The notes beneath the pieces were generated by a model that was not told where the DNA came from, made no database searches, and worked only from the letters and a program-made list of their open reading frames with translations. The position numbers and the translations under genes were made by a program. Below, in pieces: positions 40,017 to 48,222 of a DNA stretch of 64,000 nucleotides. Within the stretch, counting starts at the first letter, position 1. Each line of letters opens with the position of its first letter. This DNA is from RAM1 sp050247515 (GTDB lineage: Bacteria > Pseudomonadota > Gammaproteobacteria > Burkholderiales > Burkholderiaceae_C), in contig JBFWUB010000014.1 of NCBI GenBank assembly GCA_050247515.1, positions 58,358 to 122,357 on the forward strand, read 5' to 3'.

Positions 40017-40051
40017 CGCGCGTACGCGTACGCGCGCACGTGTGTGCATAT
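40017..40051. promoter_or_regulatory. 35-bp alternating pyrimidine-purine tract upstream of the SET gene
   Basis: From 40017 to 40051 every base alternates pyrimidine-purine (CGCGCGTACGCGTACGCG and CACGTGTGTGCATAT segments). It sits in the 97-bp intergenic region between divergent tlpA-like and SET genes and 24 bp upstream of the SET ATG. Such tracts favour left-handed Z-DNA under negative supercoiling. A promoter role is suggested by position only. Confidence 0.6.
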
Positions 40052-40075
40052 TCAACTTACCAGAGTTTTCCGTTC

Positions 40076-40561
40076 ATGCCAGCAAAAGCCCCCGCCAGCC
40101 CCGCCCGACGCATCCAGACACGCCGCTCCGGCGTGCACGGCAACGGCGTGTTTGCCGTCCAGGACCTGGCCGAGGGCGAGACCATCATCGAGTACGTGGG
40201 AGAGATCATCAGCTGGAAGGAAGCGCTGCGCCGCCACCCGCACGACCCCAAGGACCCCAACCACACGTTCTACTTCCATATTGACGAAGACCGCGTGATT
40301 GACGCCAAGCACGGCGGCAATTCCTCGCGCTGGATCAACCACAGCTGCGACCCCAACTGCGAGGCCGACGAGGAAAATGGCCGCGTCTTCATCAAGGCGC
40401 TGCGCAACATCAAGGCCGGTGAAGAGCTCAACTACGACTACGGCCTGATCATCGACGAGCCTTACACCCCCAAGCTCAAGGCCGAATACCCCTGCTGGTG
40501 CAACGCCAAGGACTGCCGCGGCACGCTGCTGGCGCCCAAGCGCAAGCGTTCCAGGAAATGA
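40076..40561 (+). CDS. SET-domain protein lysine methyltransferase-like
   Basis: A 161-residue protein from the ATG at 40076 (MPAKAPASPARRIQTRRS). It has the eukaryotic-type SET core: GVHGNGVFAVQDLAEGETI, the SAM-binding/pseudoknot NHSCDPNCEADEENG, ELNYDYG with the catalytic Tyr, and a post-SET Cys cluster YPCWCNAKDCRG. All main motifs are intact. Bacterial SET proteins of this small kind methylate unknown proteins. The next gene, birA, overlaps by ATGA, so the two are co-translated. Confidence 0.93.
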   Translation: MPAKAPASPARRIQTRRSGVHGNGVFAVQDLAEGETIIEYVGEIISWKEALRRHPHDPKDPNHTFYFHIDEDRVIDAKHGGNSSRWINHSCDPNCEADEENGRVFIKALRNIKAGEELNYDYGLIIDEPYTPKLKAEYPCWCNAKDCRGTLLAPKRKRSRK

Positions 40562-41328
40562 TCCGGTGGCCGGCCGAAGCGATCTGGGAGGCGGTGGTGC
40601 CTGTGCTGGCGGGCTTCACCGTTGAGGTCCTGCCCGAAATTGATTCCACCAACACAGAGCTGATGCGTCGCGCCCGTGCGGGCCAGACCGAGCCGGTTTT
40701 GCTGGTGGCCGAGCGGCAGACCGCGGGCCGTGGGCGCCTGGGGCGGCCGTGGGCCAGTGATGTGGGCGCTTCCCTGACCTTTTCATTGGGCCTGCCGCTG
40801 TCACCAGCCGACTGGTCGGGCCTGTCGCTGGCCGTGGGTGTCAGTCTGGCTGAAAGCCTGCACGAGGACGTGCGCATCAAATGGCCCAATGACCTGTGGC
40901 TGCAGGGGCGCAAGCTGGCGGGCATCCTGATCGAAACCGCGGGCACGGGCGCCGCTGCCGCGCCGCGCTTCGTGGTGGTGGGCGTAGGCATCAACATCAC
41001 CGCCCGGGGGGCCCAGGGCCTGTCCACGCCGCCGGCCTGGCTGCAGGAACTGCGCCCGGACATCGATGCGCCCGCCGCCCTGGGGCAACTGGCCCTGCCG
41101 CTGGTGCGCGCCCTGCAGCAATTCGAGGCGGATGGCTTTGGCGCGTTTGGCGACCGCTTTCATGCGCGTGACGCGCTGGCCGGCCGCACCGTGGTGCTCA
41201 GCGACGGACTGCAGGGCGATGCGCGGGGCGTGGGCGCCGATGGGGCGCTGCTGGTGCATACTGCCAGCGGCATGAAACAGGTCACGAGTTCGGAAGTCAG
41301 CGTACGCCCCCTGGGCGCGGGGGCCTGA
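40558..41328 (+). CDS. birA: Biotin--[acetyl-CoA carboxylase] ligase (class I, no repressor domain)
   Basis: A 256-residue biotin protein ligase. The ATP/biotin-binding loop is AGRGRLGRPWAS (GRGRxGR), KWPND is in VRIKWPNDLWLQ and the Gly-rich GVGINIT follows. It lacks the N-terminal HTH of E. coli BirA, so it ligates biotin to carrier proteins without repressing biotin genes. It starts inside the SET gene stop. The following gene is 3 bp away. Confidence 0.95.
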   Translation: MIRWPAEAIWEAVVPVLAGFTVEVLPEIDSTNTELMRRARAGQTEPVLLVAERQTAGRGRLGRPWASDVGASLTFSLGLPLSPADWSGLSLAVGVSLAESLHEDVRIKWPNDLWLQGRKLAGILIETAGTGAAAAPRFVVVGVGINITARGAQGLSTPPAWLQELRPDIDAPAALGQLALPLVRALQQFEADGFGAFGDRFHARDALAGRTVVLSDGLQGDARGVGADGALLVHTASGMKQVTSSEVSVRPLGAGA

Positions 41329-41331
41329 CAC

Positions 41332-41991
41332 GTGCTGCGCCTGTTGGTCCTGGTGCTGGTGCTGGCCAACGGCCTGTACTTTGCGTGGTCGCAGGGGTTG
41401 CTTCAGTCCTGGGGCGCGGCGCCCGCGCAGCAGTCCGAACCTCAGCGGCTGGGCCAGCAGATCCGCCCCGAGGCCCTGCGCGTGTTGACCGCCGACGAAG
41501 CCCGGCGCGTGGAATCGGCGGCATCGCCGGCCGCGCGCGGCCCGGAATGCCTGCAGGCCGGCCTGTTTGACGAGCGCCAGGCCACGGCCGTGCGCCAGAC
41601 GCTGGAGCCGCTGCTGCCCGCGGGCAGCTGGACGCTGGACGCGGCGACCGAGCCCGCGCGCTGGATCATCTACATGGGCAAATACCTCACGCCCGACGCC
41701 GTCAACAAGAAAAAGGCCGAGCTGCGCCAGCTGGGCGTGTCGTTCGAAGGCCTGTCCAACCAGGCGCTGGAGCCCGGCCTGTCGCTGGGCGGCTTCACCA
41801 GCCAGGCCGCGGCCCAGCAGCAGCTGGACCGCCTGGCCCAGCGCGGCGTGCGCACCGCCCGCGTGGTCCAGGAACGGGAAGAAGTCCGCGGCCAGGTGCT
41901 GCGTCTGCCGCTGGTGGACGACGCGCTGCGCCCCCGGCTGGAAGAGATCCGTGCCGTGCTCAACGGCAAGCCGTTGCGGTCCTGCCGCTGA
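41332..41991 (+). CDS. SPOR-domain-containing membrane-anchored protein
   Basis: A 219-residue protein from the GTG at 41332. It has one N-terminal membrane segment (LRLLVLVLVLANGLYFAW), then a variable linker and a SPOR-like C-terminal half (ARWIIYMGKYLTPDAVNKK, EPGLSLGGFTSQAAAQQQ, LAQRGVRTARVV). SPOR domains bind denuded peptidoglycan, often at division sites. It lies directly downstream of birA and probably in the same transcript. Confidence 0.85.
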   Translation: MLRLLVLVLVLANGLYFAWSQGLLQSWGAAPAQQSEPQRLGQQIRPEALRVLTADEARRVESAASPAARGPECLQAGLFDERQATAVRQTLEPLLPAGSWTLDAATEPARWIIYMGKYLTPDAVNKKKAELRQLGVSFEGLSNQALEPGLSLGGFTSQAAAQQQLDRLAQRGVRTARVVQEREEVRGQVLRLPLVDDALRPRLEEIRAVLNGKPLRSCR

Positions 41992-42012
41992 TCACCCTCT
42001 GGAGATTCGACG

Positions 42013-42678
42013 ATGACGCTCAAGCTGTACTTCGCGCCTGGCGCCTGTTCCTTCGTGCCCCACACACTGCTTGAAGCGGCCGGCGAGCCGTTCGAGCCGG
42101 TCATGGTCAAGCTGCACAAGCAGGAAAACTACAGCCCGGAATACAAGGCCATCAACCCGCGCAGCCAGGTGCCTGTGCTGGTGGACGGCGGCGAGACCAT
42201 CACACAGATCGTGGCCATTGTGGGCTATTTGAACGACCGCTTCGCGCAGGCCGGCTTCCTGCCGCGCGAGCCGCTGGCGCGCGCCCGCGTGCTGGAAACG
42301 CTGGCGTGGATGAACAACACGGTGCACCCGACCTTCACCCACATCTTCATGCCGCACAAGTTCACCGACAAGGCCGAGCTGCACGCGGACCTGAAGGCGT
42401 ACAACACCCGGCTGTATGCCGGCATGCTGGGCGAGCTGGAGGCGCTGGTGCAGGCCGCGCAGCAGCAAGGCCGCGCCTGGCTGGGCGGCGAGCACTTCGG
42501 CCCGCTGGACGCCTATGCGCTGACCCTGCTGCGCTGGGGCAGCATCGCCGGCATCGACCCCGCGGGCTACCCGCTGCTGTGGGCGCATGTGCAGCGCGTG
42601 GCGCTGCTGCCCGCGGTGCAGCGCGTGATCGAGCGCGAACGGCTCAAGCTGAACCTTTACGAAGCGCCGTCGGGCTGA
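42013..42678 (+). CDS. Glutathione S-transferase family protein
   Basis: A 221-residue GST with a thioredoxin-like N-terminal domain (KLYFAPGACSFVPHTLLE; the Ser/Cys near residue 11 is the catalytic site of beta-class enzymes; NPRSQVPVLVDGG carries the cis-Pro) and a helical C-terminal domain with GGEHFGPLDAYALTLLRW. The 3' end overlaps the convergent histidine kinase gene by 22 bp. Confidence 0.93.
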   Translation: MTLKLYFAPGACSFVPHTLLEAAGEPFEPVMVKLHKQENYSPEYKAINPRSQVPVLVDGGETITQIVAIVGYLNDRFAQAGFLPREPLARARVLETLAWMNNTVHPTFTHIFMPHKFTDKAELHADLKAYNTRLYAGMLGELEALVQAAQQQGRAWLGGEHFGPLDAYALTLLRWGSIAGIDPAGYPLLWAHVQRVALLPAVQRVIERERLKLNLYEAPSG

Positions 42679-44120
42679 CTCACAAAGCGCAGGCTCACGA
42701 GCAGCCCGGGCGCCGCCTGGCCGGGGTGGGCGTCTTCCAGCGTGATGGACGCGCCATGCTGGCTGGCGATTTCCTGCACGATGGGCAGGCCCAGGCCGGA
42801 ACCGTCCACGTTGGTGCCCAGCGCGCGGTAAAACGGCTGGAACACCAGTTCGCGTTCCGCCGCCGGGATGCCGGGGCCGGAGTCTTCCACCTGCAGGATC
42901 AGCACATGGCCGAACGGGTCGGCCAGCACGCGCGCGGTGATGATGCCCGGGCGTTCGGGTGATGACGGCGTGTAGTTGATCGCGTTGTCCAGCAGGTTGC
43001 GGATCATTTCCTTGAGCAGCGTGGGGTTGCCCGCGATCACCACGCCCGGCGCGCCGGGGCGCGCGCCGTCGTAGCCCAGGTCCATGTGGTGCTCCAGCGC
43101 CCGCGGCAGCGAGTCGTGCACCGCGTCGATGGTCAGCTGCGCCAGGTCGCAGGGCAGCCGTGCCAGCACCGCGCCGCTGCTTTCGGCGCGCGCCAGCGCC
43201 AGCAACTGGTTGACGGTGTGGGTGGCGCGGATGCTGGAGCGCTCGATCTGCTGCAGCGACTGCTTGAGCTCCTCGGCGCTGCCGCCCTCGCGTTGGGCCA
43301 GGTCGGCCTGCATGCGCAAGCCCGCCAGCGGTGTCTTGAGCTGGTGCGCCGCATCGGCCAGGAAACGCTTTTGCGTGGCGATGGAATCCTTCAGCCGCGT
43401 CAGCAGGTCGTTGACCGACGACACCAGCGGCGCCACCTCCATCGGCACGGCGTGGTCATCCAGCGGGCTCAGGTCATCCGGCTTGCGCGCGCGGATGCGC
43501 TCTTCCAGCTGGCTCAGCGGCTTGATGCCGCGCACCAGTGCCAGCCAGACCAGCAAGACGGCCAGCGGCAGCAGCACCAGCTGGGGCAGCAGCACGCCCT
43601 TGATGATCTCGGTGGCAAGCACCGAGCGTTTCTCACGTGTCTCGGCCACCTGCACCAGGGCCTGCAGATCACCGGGCAGGTCCAGCCGTACCCAGATGTA
43701 GGCCACGCGTACGTCCTGCCCGCGCATCTCGGCGTCGCGCAGATAAACGTCGCGCACCTGTGCGTCGCTGGCCAGGGGCTTGTCGTCCGCCGGCGGCGCG
43801 GGAAAGTCGCGCTCGCCGCCCAGCAGCTCGCCGCGCGGACCCACCACCTGGTAGTAAATCAGGTCGGAATCATCCGCGCGCAGGATCTCGCGCGCGGGCT
43901 GCGGGAGGTTGAACTGGACGCGCTGGTTCTGCACCGTGACCAGCTGCGCCAGCACGCGCACGTTGTATTCCAGCGCCCGGTCAAACGGCTTGCCCGCGAT
44001 GCTTTGCGCCACCAGCCAGGTCAGCGCCAGCGCCACCGGCAGCAGCAGCATCAGCGGCGTGAGCATCCAGTCGAGAATCTCCCCGAAAAGAGACCGTTGC
44101 TCGCGCTGGAAGATTTTCAT
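42657..44120 (-). CDS. Two-component sensor histidine kinase
   Basis: A 487-residue kinase from the ATG at 44120. There are two membrane segments (LTPLMLLLPVALALTWLVAQS near residues 20-40 and VLLPQLVLLPLAVLLVWLAL near 180-200) around a periplasmic sensor domain. A HAMP-like region, the H-box FLADAAHQLKTPLAG (His near 257), the N-box RNLLDNAINYTP, the G1 box DSGPGIP and the G2 box GSGLGLPIVQEI follow. It resembles the TctE/QseC group. The cognate response regulator lies 106 bp upstream, with a repeat in between. Confidence 0.94.
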   Translation of the reverse strand: MKIFQREQRSLFGEILDWMLTPLMLLLPVALALTWLVAQSIAGKPFDRALEYNVRVLAQLVTVQNQRVQFNLPQPAREILRADDSDLIYYQVVGPRGELLGGERDFPAPPADDKPLASDAQVRDVYLRDAEMRGQDVRVAYIWVRLDLPGDLQALVQVAETREKRSVLATEIIKGVLLPQLVLLPLAVLLVWLALVRGIKPLSQLEERIRARKPDDLSPLDDHAVPMEVAPLVSSVNDLLTRLKDSIATQKRFLADAAHQLKTPLAGLRMQADLAQREGGSAEELKQSLQQIERSSIRATHTVNQLLALARAESSGAVLARLPCDLAQLTIDAVHDSLPRALEHHMDLGYDGARPGAPGVVIAGNPTLLKEMIRNLLDNAINYTPSSPERPGIITARVLADPFGHVLILQVEDSGPGIPAAERELVFQPFYRALGTNVDGSGLGLPIVQEIASQHGASITLEDAHPGQAAPGLLVSLRFVSQPDGAS

Positions 44121-44142
44121 GGACGAAGGCCTTATTCGCGGG

Positions 44143-44219
44143 CCACCGCGGAACCGGCTTCGCCGGGCCGCTGGTGGCGCCCCGCTGGGGGGGAGGCGCC
44201 GAAGGCGCTTCGGGGGGGA
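44143..44219 (-). repeat. GC-rich intergenic repeat family 2, copy 2 (reverse orientation)
   Basis: The minus-strand reading matches 22408-22483: CCCCGAAGCGCCTTCGGCGC at one end and AGCGGCCCGGCGAAGCCGG further on. It lies between the response regulator and histidine kinase genes of one operon, where hairpins could tune the relative amounts of the two. Confidence 0.75.
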
Positions 44220-44226
44220 GCCAACT

Positions 44227-44901
<675 letters not shown>

Positions 44902-44973
44902 GGCTGTCTCCGGTGGTCTTGTGGGTGTTTGGCAAATTCTAGGCCTGCACGCCTTACGGGGCGCTGATCCGCC

Positions 44974-45453
44974 TCAAGCGGCGGGGCCGGCATAGGCTTC
45001 CAGGCCGATCATGACCACGGCGGCCACTTCGTTGCCGACTTCGGCGCGGAATTCGGCCTCGGCCTGCGACACGGCGTCCTTGAAGGCCTGCAGCCAGGCC
45101 AGGCCGGCGGCGGTGAAGTGGATGCGCCGCGCGCGCGCATCCAGCGGGTCGCTCTGGCGCGAGACCAGGCCCCAGGCCTCGCACTGGTCCACCAGGTCGC
45201 CCATGGCCTGCTTGGTCATGCCGGCGCTGGCAGCCAGGTCGGTCAGGCGCGAACCCTCAGGCGCCAGGTGGCGGGTGATGTGCACATGGGCAGCGCTGAC
45301 CTGGGCGCGCGCAGCCAGGTTGGACAGCGCCAGAGGCACGTCGATGTTGTGGGCCATGAGCGTGAGCACCCGGTCGTCAAAGCGGCGCATCGCATGGCCC
45401 AGCAGGCGGCCGAGGTGGGTTTGGCGCCAGCGTGTGTCCATGGGAGAAGTCAT
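44974..45453 (-). CDS. MarR-family transcriptional regulator
   Basis: A 159-residue protein from the ATG at 45453 (MTSPMDTRWRQTH); an upstream frame of 12 codons and a further ATG at 45441 exist. The winged helix is SRLTDLAASAGMTKQAMGDLVDQCEAWGLVSRQ with wing residues DARARRIHFTAAG (split). It lies upstream of, and divergent from, recA, with 141 bp between the two starts. Targets are unknown. Confidence 0.9.
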   Translation of the reverse strand: MTSPMDTRWRQTHLGRLLGHAMRRFDDRVLTLMAHNIDVPLALSNLAARAQVSAAHVHITRHLAPEGSRLTDLAASAGMTKQAMGDLVDQCEAWGLVSRQSDPLDARARRIHFTAAGLAWLQAFKDAVSQAEAEFRAEVGNEVAAVVMIGLEAYAGPAA

Positions 45454-45535
45454 CCGTAAATGGTAAGCCAAACTGACCAAAAAACTCATTTACTTCAAAC
45501 CATTACCCCATTAAAGTACTGGTCAAGCATCCAGC

Positions 45536-45551
45536 CTGTAGATAAAAACAA
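45536..45551 (+). promoter_or_regulatory. LexA/SOS-box candidate upstream of recA
   Basis: CTGTAGATAAAAACAA fits CTGT-N8-ACAG with a single mismatch at the last base. It lies 43 bp upstream of the recA start in the expected promoter zone. The strong SD TAAAGGAGAT follows just before the ATG. Confidence 0.65.
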
Positions 45552-45594
45552 CTGGATGAAATGATTCAACCTGTTGTTTTTAAAGGAGATTTTC

Positions 45595-46656
45595 ATGGAC
45601 GCACAAGTCAAGGGCACCCGCATCAACGCCGCCGACAGTGAAAAGGCCAAGGCCCTGCAGGCCGCGCTGGCCCAGATCGAAAAGCAGTTCGGCAAGGGCA
45701 CGATCATGCGCCTGGGTGAAGGCGAGGCCATTGAAGACATCCAGGTGGTCTCCACCGGTTCGCTGGGCCTGGACATCGCGCTGGGCGTGGGCGGCCTGCC
45801 GCGGGGCCGCGTCATTGAAATCTACGGCCCGGAATCGTCAGGCAAGACCACGCTGACGCTGCAGGTCATTGCCGAGATGCAAAAGCAGGGCGGCACCTGC
45901 GCCTTTGTGGACGCCGAGCATGCGCTGGACGTGCAGTACGCGCAAAAGCTGGGCGTGAACCTGCCTGACCTGCTGATCAGCCAGCCCGACACCGGCGAGC
46001 AGGCCCTGGAAATCGTGGACAGCCTGGTGCGTTCGGGCGCGGTGGACCTGATCGTGGTGGACTCGGTCGCCGCGCTCACGCCCAAGGCTGAAATCGAAGG
46101 TGAAATGGGCGACTCACTGCCCGGCCTGCAGGCCCGCCTGATGAGCCAGGCCCTGCGCAAGCTCACCGCCACCATCAAGAAGACCAACTGCATGGTCATC
46201 TTCATCAACCAGATCCGCATGAAGATCGGCGTGATGTTCGGCAGCCCCGAAACCACCACCGGCGGCAACGCGCTGAAGTTCTACGCCTCGGTCCGCCTGG
46301 ACATCCGCCGTACCGGCACCATCAAGAAGGGCGAGGAAGCCATCGGCAACGAAACCAAGGTCAAGGTGGTCAAGAACAAGGTGTCGCCCCCGTTCAAGAC
46401 GGCGGAGTTCGACATCCTGTTCGGCGAGGGCATCAGCCGCCACGGCGAAATCATCGACATGGGCGTGAACGCCCGCATCATTGAAAAGTCCGGCGCCTGG
46501 TATGCCTACAACGGCGAAAAGATCGGCCAGGGCCGCGACAACGCCCGCGAATTCCTGCGTGAGAACCCCGAGCTGGCCTTCGAGATCGAGAACAAGGTGC
46601 GCGAGTCGCTGGGCATTCCGCTGCTGGCCGCCTCGGTCGAAGCCGACGCGGAGTAA
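45595..46656 (+). CDS. recA: Recombinase RecA
   Basis: A 353-residue RecA with all core motifs: GPESSGKTTL Walker A, LIVVDSVAALTPKAEIEGE (Walker B and L1 region), CMVIFINQIRMKIGVMFGSPETTTGG (split; L2 region) and YNGEKIGQGRDN. It catalyses homologous strand exchange and stimulates LexA cleavage in the SOS response. recX follows after 5 bp. Confidence 0.99.
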   Translation: MDAQVKGTRINAADSEKAKALQAALAQIEKQFGKGTIMRLGEGEAIEDIQVVSTGSLGLDIALGVGGLPRGRVIEIYGPESSGKTTLTLQVIAEMQKQGGTCAFVDAEHALDVQYAQKLGVNLPDLLISQPDTGEQALEIVDSLVRSGAVDLIVVDSVAALTPKAEIEGEMGDSLPGLQARLMSQALRKLTATIKKTNCMVIFINQIRMKIGVMFGSPETTTGGNALKFYASVRLDIRRTGTIKKGEEAIGNETKVKVVKNKVSPPFKTAEFDILFGEGISRHGEIIDMGVNARIIEKSGAWYAYNGEKIGQGRDNAREFLRENPELAFEIENKVRESLGIPLLAASVEADAE

Positions 46657-46661
46657 GCGCC

Positions 46662-47132
46662 ATGGCGACGGGGGGGGTGCCCGCGCAGATCTCGATCAAG
46701 GGCCGGGCGCTGCGGCTGCTGGGGGCCCGGGAACACTCCCGGGCCGAGCTGGAGCGCCGCCTGGCGGCGTTTGAGACCACGCCCGGCGAACTCGCCAAGG
46801 CGCTGGACGAGTTGCAGGCCAGGGGTTTCATCAACGAGCAGCGGGTGGCGGACTCGGTAGTACACCGCCGCGCCGCCAGGCTCGGCGTGGCCCGCATCAA
46901 GCAGGAACTGCAAAGCAAGGGGCTCGACCCGGCGATGGTGCAGGACACGGTCGAAAGCCTGCGCGCCACCGAGGTGCAGCGTGCGCACGAGGTCTGGCGC
47001 CGCAAGTTTGGCGAGTTGCCGCGCGACGCAGCCAGCCGCGGCAAGCAGATGCGGTTTCTGATCTCGCGCGGGTTTGGCGCCGAAGCCATCCACCGGGTGC
47101 TGGCCGGCGGGTTTGAGGACGAGACGGCCTGA
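46662..47132 (+). CDS. recX: Regulatory protein RecX
   Basis: A 156-residue RecX with its tandem three-helix repeats: ALRLLGAREHSRAELERRL, RGFINEQRVADSVVHRRA and KGLDPAMVQDTVESL. It caps and inhibits RecA filaments. The gene is 5 bp downstream of recA, the standard coupled arrangement, and its 3' end is 10 bp from convergent argC. Confidence 0.97.
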   Translation: MATGGVPAQISIKGRALRLLGAREHSRAELERRLAAFETTPGELAKALDELQARGFINEQRVADSVVHRRAARLGVARIKQELQSKGLDPAMVQDTVESLRATEVQRAHEVWRRKFGELPRDAASRGKQMRFLISRGFGAEAIHRVLAGGFEDETA

Positions 47133-47142
47133 CGGGCTGAGG

Positions 47143-48066
47143 TTACAGCCCCAGCATCAGCTTCAGGTTCTGCACGGCGGCGCCGCTGGCGCCCTTGCCC
47201 AGGTTGTCCAGCCGGGCAATCAGCACGGCCTGGCGGTAGTCTTCGTTGGCAAAGACGCGCAATTCCATCCTGTTGGTGTCGTTCAGCCCCAGCGGGTCCA
47301 GCTTGGCGGACTCGGTAGGCGGCTGCACCGTGACCCATTCGCTACCGGCGTAGTGCGCGGCCAGCGCGTCGTGCAGGGTGGCTGCCTTGGGCGCGCCAGG
47401 CAGCAGGTCCAGGTGCAGCGGCAACTGCACCAGCATGCCCTGTTTGAAGTTGCCCACCGACGGAATGAACACGGGCCTGCGGGTCAGGCCGGTGTACTTC
47501 ATGATTTCCGGCAGGTGCTTGTGCTTGAGCGTCAGGGCATAGGTCTCAAACGCCGGCGCCGTGCCCGCCTCATAAGCCTCGATCATCGTGCGCCCACCGC
47601 CGGAGTAACCGCTCACAGACGGCAAGGCCAGCGCCGCATCCCGGGCGATCAGGCCCGCGTCCACCAGCGGGCGGATCAAGGCGATGGCGCCGGTGGAATA
47701 ACAGCCGGGGTTGCTCACGCGCGATGCGTTGATGACCGCCTCGCGCTGGCCCGGGGCCAGCTCCGGGAAGCCGAACACCCAGCCGTCCGCCGTGCGGTGG
47801 GCGGTGGAGGCGTCGATCACCTTGGGACCCGGCTTGCCGCTGGCGCGGGCGATGTCGTCGATCATGGCGACCGATTCGCGCGCCGCATCGTCGTGCAGGC
47901 ACAGGATGACCAGGTCCACGCCGGCCATCAGCGCGCGCTTGGCCGCCGGGTCCTTTCGCAGCTCGGGCGCGATGCTGACCAGCTCGATCTGGGGCATCTT
48001 TTCGAGCCGTTCGCGGATCTGCAGGCCGGTGGTGCCGGCTTCGCCATCAATGAAAACCTTGGCCAT
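47143..48066 (-). CDS. argC: N-acetyl-gamma-glutamyl-phosphate reductase, short (type 2) form
   Basis: A 307-residue enzyme from the ATG at 48066 (MAKVFIDGEAGTTGLQIRERL), with the NADP-binding GEAGTTGLQI loop, catalytic Cys in VSNPGCYSTGAIAL and His in KHLPEIMKYTGL. The length matches the short ArgC2 class rather than the ~345-residue class. It reduces N-acetylglutamyl phosphate in arginine synthesis. It is divergent from sucC. Confidence 0.95.
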   Translation of the reverse strand: MAKVFIDGEAGTTGLQIRERLEKMPQIELVSIAPELRKDPAAKRALMAGVDLVILCLHDDAARESVAMIDDIARASGKPGPKVIDASTAHRTADGWVFGFPELAPGQREAVINASRVSNPGCYSTGAIALIRPLVDAGLIARDAALALPSVSGYSGGGRTMIEAYEAGTAPAFETYALTLKHKHLPEIMKYTGLTRRPVFIPSVGNFKQGMLVQLPLHLDLLPGAPKAATLHDALAAHYAGSEWVTVQPPTESAKLDPLGLNDTNRMELRVFANEDYRQAVLIARLDNLGKGASGAAVQNLKLMLGL

Positions 48067-48100
48067 TTCTCTTTCCCGGGGTGATTTGCCACTGTAAGGC

Positions 48101-48119
48101 ATGCACAAGTTTTGTGCAT
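48101..48119. promoter_or_regulatory. Palindrome between divergent argC and sucC
   Basis: ATGCACAA (48101-48108) and TTGTGCAT (48112-48119) are exact inverted repeats with a 3-bp spacer in the 156-bp intergenic region. It could serve as an operator for either gene; no known motif was recognised. Confidence 0.4.
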
Positions 48120-48222
48120 TGCAGCATGATACAGTCGATGGCTGCGCCGTGCAGCGCCCGCTGCGCGGGCCCAAGGCCCCTCCCCGTCGGGCACAAAACC
48201 ATCCATTCCTGAGAGAGACCTC

